Shown here in pieces: positions 42,438-51,993 of a stretch of 59,641 bases of DNA. The notes beneath the pieces were generated by a model that worked only from the letters and a program-made list of their open reading frames with translations, was not told where the DNA came from and made no database searches. The translations under genes and the position numbers were made by a program. This DNA is from an uncultured Cardiobacterium sp. (GTDB taxonomy: Bacteria > Pseudomonadota > Gammaproteobacteria > Cardiobacteriales > Cardiobacteriaceae). Each line of letters begins with the position of its first letter. Positions within the stretch are counted from its first letter, which is position 1. The DNA lies in the NCBI RefSeq assembly GCF_938028825.1, contig NZ_CALIZP010000051.1, forward strand, positions 1 to 59,641, given 5' to 3'.

Positions 42438-44606
42438 GTGGATGTCAGCGAAATCCTCAGCGGCCTGAACGAACGCCAGCGCGAAGCCGTCACCCATCCG
42501 GCGCGCGCCCTGCGCATCATCGCCGGGGCGGGCAGCGGCAAAACACGCGTCCTCGTGCAGCGCATGCAATGGCTGATGGCGGTTGAAGGCATCTCGCCCT
42601 ACGGACTGCTGGCGCTCACCTTTACCAACAAAGCCGCACGCGAAATGCGCCAGCGTCTCGAAGCCGCGCTGGAACGTCCGCTTGGGCAACTGTGGATGGG
42701 TACCTTCCACGGCATCTGCCACCGCATCCTGCGCCGTCACGCCATGCTGCTCGGCTGGCCGGAACAATTCATCATCATGGACAGCGATGACCAGCTGCGC
42801 ATGGTGAAGCGCATGATGCGCGCGCGGCAGTGGGACGAAAACCATATCAAGCCGAAAGCGCTAGTCTGGCAAATCAACGCCTGGAAAGAAGATGGCCTGC
42901 GCGCGGCTGACATCCCGCCCAATCCGCACCCGACCAACATCGCCGTGCGCGATTTCTACGCCGATTACGAGCGCCTCTGCCGCCAGCAAGGTACGATGGA
43001 CTTCGCCGAATTGCTCCTGCTCACCGTCGAACTCTTTACCCACCACGCCGACGTGCTGCGTAACTACCAGCAGCGTTTCCAGAGCATCCTTGTGGACGAA
43101 TTTCAGGACACCAACGCCCTGCAATACCGCCTTGTCCAACAAATCAGCGCGGGCGGTGCGCAACTCTTCGTCGTGGGTGATGACGACCAGTCCATCTACG
43201 GCTGGCGTGGCGCGCGCGTCGAAAACATCCTGCAACTCGAACACGACTACCCCGGCCTCGCCACCATCCGCCTCGAACAAAACTACCGTTCAACCCAGAC
43301 CATCCTCGATGCCGCCAACGCCGTCATTGCGCAAAACAGCCAGCGTCTCGGCAAAACCCTGTGGAGCGATGGCGCGCGCGGCGCGGCGGTGCGCATCTAC
43401 CCCGCCATTAACGAACACGACGAAGCACGCTACATCTGCGCCGAAATCCAGCGCTGGCAGGCAGCAGGCGGCCGTTACGACGACTGCGCCATCCTCTACC
43501 GCTCCAACGCCCAATCGCGCGTCTTCGAAGAAATGCTCTTGCAGCACCGCCTGCCCTACCGCGTCTATGGCGGCCTACGCTTCTTCGAGCGCGCCGAAAT
43601 CAAAGACGCGCTCGCCTACCTGCGTCTCGCCCGCTACCGCGATGACGATGGCGCCCTCGAACGCATCATCAACACCCCACCGCGCGGCATTGGCCAGAAA
43701 ACCCTGGCCGACCTGCGTCAGCACGCGCAACAGCACGGCGCCAGCCTGTGGCAAATCCTCACCAACGACACCCTCATCAACAGCCACTACCCCGCCCGCG
43801 CCAAAAACGCCCTGCGCGACTTCGTCCGCCTTATCGACGACCTCGCGCACAAAATCAATCACGAACCCTCGCTGAAAAAAGCCCTCGAATACACCGTGCA
43901 TGACAGCGGCCTTTACGCTGCCCTTGAAGCCGAGCACAGTGAACAGGCCGAAGCGCGGCGCGACAACCTCGACGAACTCATCAACGCCGGCAGCTACATA
44001 GACCTCACCACCGACCCCGACAGCGACCGCATCATGGACTTCCTCGCCGACGCCGCGCTGGACGCAGGCGACGGTCAGGCTGAAGAAGGCACAGACAGCG
44101 TCCAGCTCATGACCCTGCACAGCGCCAAAGGCCTCGAATACCCGAACGTGTACATCGTCGGCATGGAAGAAGGCCTGTTCCCGACCCAGCGCGCCTGCGA
44201 AAGCCCGGAAAAACTCGAAGAAGAGCGCCGCCTCGCCTACGTCGGCATGACCCGCGCCGAACAGCACCTCACCCTCTGCTTCGCCGAACGCCGCCGCTTC
44301 CAGGGGCAGGACACCTACCCGCAGCCCTCGCGCTTCATCCACGAAATCCCGGCGGAACTGACCGAAGCGGTGCGCCCGATGGTGTACAGCGGCATCAGCA
44401 AAATGCGGCAGACCCGCCACGCCGCGCCCGCCCATGACGACGGCAGCCCCTACCCGATCGGCACGAACGTGCGCCACCCCAAATTCGGCGACGGCTGTGT
44501 CATGGCACTCGAAGGCAGCGGCGAGCACCGCCGCATCCTCGTCAACTTCGCCGACGCCGGGGAAAAATGGTTGGTACTGGCCTACGCCAAACTGGAAAAA
44601 ACCTGA
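42438..44606 (+). CDS. uvrD: DNA helicase II
   Basis: It encodes 722 residues, close to the E. coli UvrD length (720). Start GTG 42438 is chosen: GGAG lies seven bases before it, and VSEILSGLNERQREAV is the normal N-terminus. Superfamily 1 helicase motifs: GAGSGKT (I), FHGICHRILR (Ia region), DEFQDTN (II), GDDDQSIYGWRGA (III), QNYRSTQ (IV), VQLMTLHSAKGLEYPNV (V) and EERRLAYVGMTRA (VI). It unwinds DNA in mismatch and excision repair. The C-terminal region with the FGDGCVMALEGSG fold follows. Stands between tRNA-Met and the AraC regulator gene. Confidence 0.97.
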   Translation: MDVSEILSGLNERQREAVTHPARALRIIAGAGSGKTRVLVQRMQWLMAVEGISPYGLLALTFTNKAAREMRQRLEAALERPLGQLWMGTFHGICHRILRRHAMLLGWPEQFIIMDSDDQLRMVKRMMRARQWDENHIKPKALVWQINAWKEDGLRAADIPPNPHPTNIAVRDFYADYERLCRQQGTMDFAELLLLTVELFTHHADVLRNYQQRFQSILVDEFQDTNALQYRLVQQISAGGAQLFVVGDDDQSIYGWRGARVENILQLEHDYPGLATIRLEQNYRSTQTILDAANAVIAQNSQRLGKTLWSDGARGAAVRIYPAINEHDEARYICAEIQRWQAAGGRYDDCAILYRSNAQSRVFEEMLLQHRLPYRVYGGLRFFERAEIKDALAYLRLARYRDDDGALERIINTPPRGIGQKTLADLRQHAQQHGASLWQILTNDTLINSHYPARAKNALRDFVRLIDDLAHKINHEPSLKKALEYTVHDSGLYAALEAEHSEQAEARRDNLDELINAGSYIDLTTDPDSDRIMDFLADAALDAGDGQAEEGTDSVQLMTLHSAKGLEYPNVYIVGMEEGLFPTQRACESPEKLEEERRLAYVGMTRAEQHLTLCFAERRRFQGQDTYPQPSRFIHEIPAELTEAVRPMVYSGISKMRQTRHAAPAHDDGSPYPIGTNVRHPKFGDGCVMALEGSGEHRRILVNFADAGEKWLVLAYAKLEKT

Positions 44607-44717
44607 AACCCGTCCCCAAAAACAACGCGGCCGGGGGCGGGCTGACGGCAAAACGGCAGTACGACATCCCGTACAAAAGCGCAAGAACCATCCATCGTCC
44701 TGCCCTACCCTGCCCGC

Positions 44718-45548
44718 ATGAACACACACGACGAACACCGTTTCCGCCGCGCCCTGCACTACCTGCACAGCCACTACGACCGCGACATTGACCTCAACCG
44801 CCTCGCCGCCGAAGCGGCACTGTCGCCGTGGCACTGGCACCGCCGCTACCGCGCCCTGATGGGCGAAACCCCTTACCAAACCCTGAAATGGCAGCGCCTG
44901 CACCACGCCGCCTGGCTGCTGCGCAACAACAACCGCCCCATCGCCGCCATCGCCCGTGCCTGCGGCTACGGCGGCAATGCCCAATCCTTCACCCGCATCT
45001 TCGCCCGTGCCTACGGCCTCAGCCCGCAGGCTTACCGCGACTACCACCGCCGCGACCACTACCCCGTCGAAATCACCACCCTCGCGCCCGTCCCCGTCGC
45101 CATTCTCAAGCACGAAGGCCATTACCTCCGCCTCACCGACACCTTCCACCAACTGCGCATCCTCCTCAGCCTGCGCGGCCACTCCTGCCGGGAATCGCGC
45201 GCTTTTTCCATCCACATCCCGCCTGTCTTCGCCCGTTGCGGCTGCTACATCGCCGTGACCCTGCCGCCCGCACACATCGCCCCGCCGCTGCACAGCGGCA
45301 CCATTGCCGGTGGCGAGCACGCCGTGCTGCATTATCACGGCACCTATGCCGATCTCGACCACGCCGGCGACTGGCTGCTGCATCACTACCTGCCGCAGTG
45401 CGGCGAAACCGCCGCCGACGCGCCCATCCATCTCGAATACCTCGACGCCCACCACGACGACCCGCAACAACAATACCGCGTCGATATCTGCGTCCCGCTG
45501 GCACCGCGCAAAAACCCGCTACCGCCGATGAATGGCGGCATCCTCTAA
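44718..45548 (+). CDS. AraC/Rob-like regulator with GyrI-like effector domain
   Basis: It encodes 276 residues. The two AraC helix-turn-helices are at the N-terminus (residues 10-110: LHSHYDRDIDLNRLAAEAALSPWHWHRRYRALMGETPY and IAAIARACGYGGNAQSFTRIFARAYGLSPQAYR). A C-terminal GyrI-like small-molecule domain (about 120-270: VPVAILKHEGHYL, AGGEHAVLHYHGTYADL) follows. This order is that of Rob/TetD-like regulators. The adjacent mipA gene, 17 bases downstream on the same strand, may be a target. Confidence 0.9.
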   Translation: MNTHDEHRFRRALHYLHSHYDRDIDLNRLAAEAALSPWHWHRRYRALMGETPYQTLKWQRLHHAAWLLRNNNRPIAAIARACGYGGNAQSFTRIFARAYGLSPQAYRDYHRRDHYPVEITTLAPVPVAILKHEGHYLRLTDTFHQLRILLSLRGHSCRESRAFSIHIPPVFARCGCYIAVTLPPAHIAPPLHSGTIAGGEHAVLHYHGTYADLDHAGDWLLHHYLPQCGETAADAPIHLEYLDAHHDDPQQQYRVDICVPLAPRKNPLPPMNGGIL

Positions 45549-45565
45549 GTCAATCAGGAGACACC

Positions 45566-46327
45566 ATGCACCACAGCAAACCCGCACTACTCGCCCTGCT
45601 TGCCCTCACGGCAGGCACCCATGCCGCCGGAGAAGACAGCGACAGCCGCTTCAGCCTCGGCATCGCCGCCGGTTACACCGGCGGCGTGTACAAAGACTAC
45701 GACGGCAACCACTGGCACGCCGCGCCGCTCTTGCACTACGAAAGCCCGCACATCTACCTCGACGGTGCCTCGGCCGGCGTCAAACTCTACAACAGCGAAA
45801 CGCAGACCCTCACCCTGGGCGCGAGCTACGACGGCAACGCGTTCAAACCGAACCGCAGCCGCGATCCCCGCCTGCAACAGCTCGACCGGCGCAAACCGGG
45901 CATCAACGCCGACCTCGGCTACCGCCTCGACACCGGCTACGGCAGCCTGCAAACCACCCTCTCGCAGGACATCTCCGGCAACAGCAAAGGCACGCAAATC
46001 GAAGTGCAATACGACTACACCTGGGCGGTAAGTCCGCAACTCGCCATCACCCCCGCCGTGGGTGCGACCTGGGCCGGCAAAAAATACAACCGGTACTACT
46101 ACGGCGTGAGCGAGACAGAAGCGGCACGCAGCGGCCTCTCCGCCTACCACGCCAAAGGCGGCATCAGCCCCTATGTTGACCTCAGCGCGCAATACCACAT
46201 CAGCCCGCACATCAGCGCCTTTGCCGGCGTGCGCGCCGAGAAACTATCCGGCGCGGTCAAGGACAGCCCGATGACGGAGAAAAAGGCCGCATACAGCGGC
46301 ATGGTCGGCGCGACCTACAACTTCTGA
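45566..46327 (+). CDS. MipA/OmpV family outer-membrane protein
   Basis: It encodes 253 residues from ATG 45566, after AGGAG. Signal peptide ALLALLALTAGTHAA, then a beta-barrel with alternating residues (FSLGIAAGYTGGVYKDYDG, PLLHYESPHIYLDG, GVGATYNF-type end YSGMVGATYNF with terminal Phe). MipA binds the murein-synthesis complex in E. coli, OmpV is a porin-like protein; which applies is unknown. Located after the AraC-type regulator, probably in the same transcript. Confidence 0.9.
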   Translation: MHHSKPALLALLALTAGTHAAGEDSDSRFSLGIAAGYTGGVYKDYDGNHWHAAPLLHYESPHIYLDGASAGVKLYNSETQTLTLGASYDGNAFKPNRSRDPRLQQLDRRKPGINADLGYRLDTGYGSLQTTLSQDISGNSKGTQIEVQYDYTWAVSPQLAITPAVGATWAGKKYNRYYYGVSETEAARSGLSAYHAKGGISPYVDLSAQYHISPHISAFAGVRAEKLSGAVKDSPMTEKKAAYSGMVGATYNF

Positions 46328-46368
46328 TGCCTATCTTCACGGCATGACACCGCCTGGCGGCATCCATG

Positions 46369-46398
46369 AAAAAACCCTTCCGGACGGAAGGGTTTTTT
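46369..46398. terminator. Bidirectional terminator between mipA and putA
   Basis: AAAAAACCCTTCC pairs with GGAAGGGTTTTTT around a short loop; the two genes converge here. Confidence 0.9.
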
Positions 46399-46420
46399 GT
46401 TAGCAGATGCCGCTTCAGAT

Positions 46421-49400
46421 TCAGACTTCGGCCATCGCCATCAGGCTGGCGTTGCCGCCGGCGGCGGTGGTGTTGGTGCTGCGGCTGTTTTCCCGGTAGA
46501 GCGGCAGGATGTCCACGTTGCCATCCGCATCGGCGGAGTGGATTTTGACGATGGCACCATCGCGTGCTGCCAGTGCGGTTTTTTCTTCGGCAGGCAGCGC
46601 GGTGAGGGCGATGACGTGGCCGGCGTCGTCGGCAACGGGTTGGTCGCTGACGCGGACGAGGCCGCCCAGGCGGTCTTTCCAGGCGGCGAGCGGGTGCGCT
46701 TTGCCGACGCCGAGGCGCCCGCCGGCGGCGGCGACGGGGATGAGCACGGCGAGGCTTTGCGCGAGGTCGCCGCCGTAGAGGGCGATGGTTGCGGGCATGT
46801 GCCAGCGGTTCTCGTTGGTTTCCCCGGTCGGGCCGCCGAGGCGTTCGACGGCGAGGCGCAGGGTGTTCTTGCGGGCGTCGTCGGCGCTTTGTTGCAGGCG
46901 GGTTTTGACGTCGCCGGGGAGATCGCTTTGTGCGACGGCGTCGAGGATTTGGCTGAGGGCGGCTTCGTCCGCTTCACCTGCACGGGTAACGGCGGGGGCT
47001 TGCCAGTGGCCGCCGCGTGAGAGGCGTTGCAGGTAGTTTTGCCCGCCTGCTTTGGGGCCGGTGCCGGATTTGCCGTGGCCGCCGAAGGGCTGGACGCCGA
47101 CGACGGCGCCGACGATGTTGCGGTTGATGTAGAGGTTGCCCGCTTCGAGGTGTGCGCCGATGTGCTCAATGGCACCGTCAATGCGGCTGTGGATGCCGCC
47201 GGTCAGCGCGTAGCCTTTGTCGTTGATTTGCGCGATGAGGCGGTCAAGCCCGCTGTTTTTGTAGCGCAGGACATGCAGCACGGGGCCGAAGTTTTCGCGG
47301 GTGAGCTGGTCGAGGTTCGTGAGTTCGATCAGGGTTGGCGGCACGAAGGTGCTGTGTGCGGGGTTGATGTCGGCGGCGAGTTTGCTCTGATGGCTGCTTT
47401 TCGCTACTTTTTTGATGTTGTCGATGTGCGCCAGCAGGTTTTGCTGTGCTTCTTTGTCGATGACGGGGCCGACGTCGGTGGCGAGTTTGGCGGGGTTGTC
47501 CACGCGCAGTTCGTCCATCGCGCCTTTGATCATGGCGATGGTGCGGTCGGCGACGTCTTCCTGGACGCAGAGGATGCGCAGGGCGGAGCAGCGTTGGCCG
47601 GCGCTGTCGAAGGCGGAGGTGATGACGTCGGCGCAGACTTGTTCGGCGAGCGCGGTGCTGTCCACGATCATGGCGTTCTGCCCGCCGGTTTCGGCGATGA
47701 GCACGGGGTCGTCGTCGCGCGCGGCGAGGGTGCGGTTGATCGCCTGGGCGACTTCGGTCGAGCCGGTGAAGACGACGCCGTTCACGCGCGGGTCGGCGGT
47801 GAGCGCCGCGCCGATGTCGCCCGCGCCGAGGGCGAGTTGCAGGGCGTCGCGCGGGATGCCGGCCTGGTGCATGAGCTGCACGGCGCGGTAGGCGATGAGG
47901 CCGGTCTGTTCGGCGGGTTTGGCGATGACGGTGTTGCCCACGGCAAGGGCGGCCACGACTTCGCCGGTGAAGATGGCGAGCGGGAAGTTCCAGGGGCTGA
48001 TGGCGACGATGGTGCCGACGGGTGCGCGCGCGGCGCAGGTAGTTTCTGCCTCGTTCGCGTAGTAGCGGCAGAAATCCACCGCTTCGCGCACTTCGGCGAC
48101 GGCGTTGCCGAGGGTTTTGCCCGCTTCCCGGACGGCGAGCGTCATGAGTTCGGCGGCGTGGGCCTCAAAGAGGTCGGCGATGCGGCGCAGGATGGCGGCG
48201 CGTGCGGCGGGGGCGACGGCGGCCCAGCGGCTTTCGGCGTCTTTGGCGGCGCTGATGATGGCGGGGACGGAGGCGGCTTGCAGGAAGGCGGCGTTGCCGA
48301 CGATGTCGCGGTGATCCGCCGGGTTTGTCACGTCGTGCGGGGCGTCGCTTTCTATGGGCACGGCGGCGATGCTTGCCGCCTGGACGGGCCGCGCGGCGGC
48401 GGCGTTCATGTCGCGTTCGAGTTGTTGCAGGACGTGTTCGTTGCTGAAATCGACGCCGCGCGAGTTGGCGCGTTTGTCGCCGTAGAGGTTCTGCGGCAGC
48501 GGCAGCGCGGCGTGCATCTTGCCGTGGGTCGCGGCGGCGGCATCCAGCGGGCTTTTGACCAGCTCGTCGATGCTGATGTTTTCGTCCACAATCTGGTTGA
48601 CGAAGGAAGAGTTCGCGCCGTTTTCGAGCAGGCGGCGGACGAGGTAGGCGAGCAGGGTTTCGTGGGTGCCGACCGGGGCATAGACGCGCACGCGGCGGCC
48701 GAGGTTTTGCGGGCCGACGACCTGGTCGTAGAGGGTCTCGCCCATGCCGTGCAGGCATTGGTGCTCGAAGTCTTTGTCCTTGCCCATCTGGTAGATGGCA
48801 CCGAGGGTATAGGCGTTATGGGTGGCGAATTGCGGGAAGACGGCGTCTTGTGCGGCAAGCAGTTTGCGCGCGCAGGCGAGGTAGGAGACGTCGGTGTGGA
48901 CTTTGCGGGTATAGACGGGGTAGCCGTCCATGCCGTCCACTTGCGCCCATTTGACTTCGCTGTCCCAGTACGCGCCCTTGACGAGACGAATCATCAGTTT
49001 CTGCTTGCTGCGGCGGGCAAGGTCGATCAGGTAATCGATGACGAAGGGGCAGCGTTTTTGATAGGCCTGCACGACGAAACCGATACCTTTGTAGCCCGCC
49101 AAATCCGGGTCGGAAACCAGCGCTTCCATCAGGTCGAGCGAGAGTTCGAGGCGGTTGGCTTCTTCGGCGTCGATGTTGATGCCGATGTCGTATTGTTTGC
49201 CGAGCAGGAAAAGTTCTTTCAGACGCGGCAGCAGTTCGGTCATCACCCGCTCGTGCTGCGCGCGCCAGTAGCGCGGGTGGATGGCGGAGAGTTTCACCGA
49301 GATGCCGTTGCCTTCATAGACGCCCGCGCCCGCCGCATCTTTGCCGATGGCGTGGATGGCATCCACGTAGTCCTGGAAGTAGCGGTCGGCGTCGGCCTGG

Positions 49401-50029
49401 GTCATCGCCGCTTCGCCGAGCATGTCGAAGGAGTAGCGGTAGCCCATTTTTTCCCGCGCCTTGCCGTTTTTCAGCGCTTCTTCAATGGTTTGCCCGGTAA
49501 CGAACTGTTTGCCGAGCATGCGCATGGCGAAGTTCACGCCCTGGCGGATAAGCGGCGCGCCGCCCTTGCCGATGATGCGGGTGAGCGCGCTGCCCAGCGA
49601 TTTTTCATCGCTTGGCGCGGTCAGCTTGCCGGTAATCAGCAGCCCCCAGGCGGAGGCGTTGACGAACATGGACGGGCTGTGTCCCAGGTGGCTTTTCCAG
49701 TCGCCGCCGGAAATCTTGTCCTGAATCAGCCGGTTGCGCGTCTCGACATCGGGAATGCGCAGCAGCGCTTCGGCGAGGCACATCAGCGCCACGCCTTCCT
49801 CGCTGGACAGGGAAAACTCGTGCATCAGCGCGTCCACGCCGCTGGCCTTGCGGCGGCTTTCGCGCACCTGCTTGACCAGACGACGGGCGAGCGCTTCCGC
49901 CTCGCGGCGTTCATCCTCGCTTAACTGCGCGCGCGCCAGCATATCGGCGACGGCCTCCGCCTCGTCGCGGCGATAAGCGGTAGTGATAGCGTCGCGCAGG
50001 GCGGATTGAGGATGGGAAAATGCGAACAT
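46421..50029 (-). CDS. putA: Bifunctional proline dehydrogenase / P5C dehydrogenase
   Basis: It encodes 1202 residues that oxidise proline to glutamate. The FAD-dependent proline dehydrogenase barrel lies at about 130-430 (YEGNGISVKLSAIHPRY, MIRLVKGAYWDSEVKWAQ). The NAD-dependent aldehyde dehydrogenase is at about 500-1000 (ISPWNFPLAIFTGEV, AETGGQNAMIVDST, GQRCSALRIL with the catalytic Cys, and PFGGHGKSGTGPKAGG). A C-terminal domain of 200 residues completes it. The N-terminal ribbon-helix-helix of E. coli PutA is absent, so this PutA should not repress its own gene. It lies downstream of putP, with a palindrome on its -10 box. AAGGAG precedes the start. Confidence 0.97.
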   Translation of the reverse strand: MFAFSHPQSALRDAITTAYRRDEAEAVADMLARAQLSEDERREAEALARRLVKQVRESRRKASGVDALMHEFSLSSEEGVALMCLAEALLRIPDVETRNRLIQDKISGGDWKSHLGHSPSMFVNASAWGLLITGKLTAPSDEKSLGSALTRIIGKGGAPLIRQGVNFAMRMLGKQFVTGQTIEEALKNGKAREKMGYRYSFDMLGEAAMTQADADRYFQDYVDAIHAIGKDAAGAGVYEGNGISVKLSAIHPRYWRAQHERVMTELLPRLKELFLLGKQYDIGINIDAEEANRLELSLDLMEALVSDPDLAGYKGIGFVVQAYQKRCPFVIDYLIDLARRSKQKLMIRLVKGAYWDSEVKWAQVDGMDGYPVYTRKVHTDVSYLACARKLLAAQDAVFPQFATHNAYTLGAIYQMGKDKDFEHQCLHGMGETLYDQVVGPQNLGRRVRVYAPVGTHETLLAYLVRRLLENGANSSFVNQIVDENISIDELVKSPLDAAAATHGKMHAALPLPQNLYGDKRANSRGVDFSNEHVLQQLERDMNAAAARPVQAASIAAVPIESDAPHDVTNPADHRDIVGNAAFLQAASVPAIISAAKDAESRWAAVAPAARAAILRRIADLFEAHAAELMTLAVREAGKTLGNAVAEVREAVDFCRYYANEAETTCAARAPVGTIVAISPWNFPLAIFTGEVVAALAVGNTVIAKPAEQTGLIAYRAVQLMHQAGIPRDALQLALGAGDIGAALTADPRVNGVVFTGSTEVAQAINRTLAARDDDPVLIAETGGQNAMIVDSTALAEQVCADVITSAFDSAGQRCSALRILCVQEDVADRTIAMIKGAMDELRVDNPAKLATDVGPVIDKEAQQNLLAHIDNIKKVAKSSHQSKLAADINPAHSTFVPPTLIELTNLDQLTRENFGPVLHVLRYKNSGLDRLIAQINDKGYALTGGIHSRIDGAIEHIGAHLEAGNLYINRNIVGAVVGVQPFGGHGKSGTGPKAGGQNYLQRLSRGGHWQAPAVTRAGEADEAALSQILDAVAQSDLPGDVKTRLQQSADDARKNTLRLAVERLGGPTGETNENRWHMPATIALYGGDLAQSLAVLIPVAAAGGRLGVGKAHPLAAWKDRLGGLVRVSDQPVADDAGHVIALTALPAEEKTALAARDGAIVKIHSADADGNVDILPLYRENSRSTNTTAAGGNASLMAMAEV

Positions 50030-50055
50030 GATGAAACTCCTTCGTTGTGAAAATA

Positions 50056-50076
50056 AATGCGTTAAAACGCATTATA
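50056..50076 (-). promoter_or_regulatory. putA -10 box overlapped by a palindromic operator candidate
   Basis: On the minus strand TATAAT (50076-50071) runs into an 18-base palindrome with arms AATGCGTT and AACGCATT (50056-50073). A dimeric repressor bound here would block putA transcription. The -35 region is poor. It occupies the 54-base gap between putP and putA. Confidence 0.6.
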
Positions 50077-50083
50077 TGGTGAT

Positions 50084-51625
50084 TTATGCGGATTGGCCGT
50101 GTTTTTTGCTGTGGTATTCGCGGTCGCCCTGCTCGAAGCGCTCGATGACGGCGCGAGAGGGGGCGGGCGAGAGCAGCGACACCAGCACGATGGCGAGCGC
50201 ACAGGCGATAAAACCGGGAACGATTTCATACATCGTCGCATAACCGTGTGCGGCGAGCCACGGATTGACCCCTTCCGCCCAGGCGACGACGACGATGGCG
50301 CCGATGGTCATCCCGGCCAGCGCGCCGGCGGCGGTCATCCGCTTCCAGAACAGCGAGAGAATCACCACCGGGCCGAAAGCGGCACCAAAACCCGCCCAGG
50401 CGTAGGACACCAGCCCCAGCACGCGGCTGTTCGGGTCGGCGGCAATCACGATGGCAATCACCGCGACCGCCAAAACCATCAGGCGGCCAACCCATACCAT
50501 TTCAAACTGGCTCGCCGCCGGGCGCAAAAAGCCCTTATAAAAATCCTCGGCAATCGCACTTGAACACACCAATAACTGGCAGGACAGCGTGGACATCACG
50601 GCGGCAAGAATGGCGGAGAGAATCACCCCGGCAATCCACGGATTAAACAAAAGCGTTGCAAGGGCAATAAAAATCCGCTCGTGATTGCCCTGCAATTCCG
50701 CATTGAGCTTATCGCCAAACACGCCTGCATAGGCAATGCCGAAATAACCAACGGCAACCGCGCCGCCCAGGCACAAAATCATCCAGGTCATGCCAATGCG
50801 GCGCGCGCTTTTTAATGAAGGCACATTATCGGCGGCCATAAAGCGGGCAAGAATATGCGGCTGGCCGAAATAGCCCAATCCCCAAGCGGCCGTGGAGACA
50901 ATGCCGAGGAAAGTCGTGCCGGCAAACAGGCCGCTATACGACTTGCCCGTTTCCTGCGCCATATTGGCAATCGAGAGCGACACATCATCCGGACCACCGA
51001 CCACAATCAGCACCATGACAGGCGTCAGAATCAGGGCGAAAATCATTAAAGTCGCCTGTACCGTATCCGTCCAGCTCACCGCGAGGAAGCCGCCGAGGAA
51101 GGTATAAACAATCGTTGCCCCCGCACCGAGCCACATCGCCTGCGTATAAGAAACATGGAACAGGCTTTCAAAGAGACGCGCCCCGGCAACAATACCCGAC
51201 GCGCAATAAATCGTGAAAAAGAACAAAATAATCGTCGCGGAAACCACCTTAATCACTGTGCCCAGCGAGCCAAAGCGGTGAAAAAAATAATCCGGCAGCG
51301 TTAGGGCGTTATTGTTCAATTCCGTATGCACCCGCAACCTGCCCGCTACCAGCAGCCAGTTAAAATACGCGCCGACCATCAAGCCGATGGCAATCCACGA
51401 TTGGCTGAGGCCGGAAAGAAACACCGCCCCCGGCAAACCCATCAACAACCAGCCGGACATATCGGAAGCACCGGCCGACATGGCGGTTACAAACGGGCCG
51501 AGGCTGCGCCCGCCGAGAATATAGTCATTAAAATCGCGTGTCGAAAAATACGCCGCAATTCCGATTAACAGCACGACAATCAGATACAGACCGAAAGTTA
51601 CGTGCATCGCATTGAAATTACCCAT
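50084..51625 (-). CDS. putP: Sodium/proline symporter
   Basis: It encodes 513 residues from ATG 51625 (GAGG is some ten bases upstream; a second in-frame ATG is at 51607). About 13 membrane helices of the sodium:solute symporter family, with GGRSLGPFVTAMSAGASDMSGWLLMG (Na+ and proline site, as in PutP), LGYFGQPHILARFMAA, and AAVMSTLSCQLLVCSSAIAEDFYKGFLR. E. coli PutP has 502 residues. It supplies proline to PutA, the next gene on the same strand. Confidence 0.95.
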   Translation of the reverse strand: MGNFNAMHVTFGLYLIVVLLIGIAAYFSTRDFNDYILGGRSLGPFVTAMSAGASDMSGWLLMGLPGAVFLSGLSQSWIAIGLMVGAYFNWLLVAGRLRVHTELNNNALTLPDYFFHRFGSLGTVIKVVSATIILFFFTIYCASGIVAGARLFESLFHVSYTQAMWLGAGATIVYTFLGGFLAVSWTDTVQATLMIFALILTPVMVLIVVGGPDDVSLSIANMAQETGKSYSGLFAGTTFLGIVSTAAWGLGYFGQPHILARFMAADNVPSLKSARRIGMTWMILCLGGAVAVGYFGIAYAGVFGDKLNAELQGNHERIFIALATLLFNPWIAGVILSAILAAVMSTLSCQLLVCSSAIAEDFYKGFLRPAASQFEMVWVGRLMVLAVAVIAIVIAADPNSRVLGLVSYAWAGFGAAFGPVVILSLFWKRMTAAGALAGMTIGAIVVVAWAEGVNPWLAAHGYATMYEIVPGFIACALAIVLVSLLSPAPSRAVIERFEQGDREYHSKKHGQSA

Positions 51626-51724
51626 AAAAAAGCCCTCATCATGAATAAATATTGAGATAAAAATCCGCAGCGCGGACGGGTACAGCAACGTTAACCTGCA
51701 CAGAAGATAACGTGCATTTAACAA

Positions 51725-51752
51725 TTTATACAGAAAAACCCACGTAAGTCAA
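51725..51752 (-). promoter_or_regulatory. Sigma-70 promoter of putP
   Basis: On the minus strand TTGACT, a 16-base spacer and TATAAA, about 100 bases before the putP start. The untranslated region that follows is AT-rich. The 368-base gap between putP and the next gene also has a plus-strand TATAAT at 51787; nothing else is seen in it. Confidence 0.8.
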
Positions 51753-51993
51753 TCCCTGTAAAAACAAAGAGATACACGAAAAATTTTATAATCACGGAAC
51801 AAGACGGAAAACGGTAACAAGTACTACCGCGCATAACCACAATGACCCACGAAAATCCCTATATAAAGAACGCATAACCCCAAACGTTAGCCCAACCCGC
51901 GCGCAAAAGCGCTAACATACGTCTGGCACCGACCGGACACCACCCGCCCGTCGCCCGGTCAATCAACTGCCCCCCAGCCATAAGGAAAACACC

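Noticed and set aside
47027..49924. 965-residue plus-strand frame opposite putA
   Set aside because: Same reason: antisense to a well-supported gene, no ribosome site, no recognisable domain.
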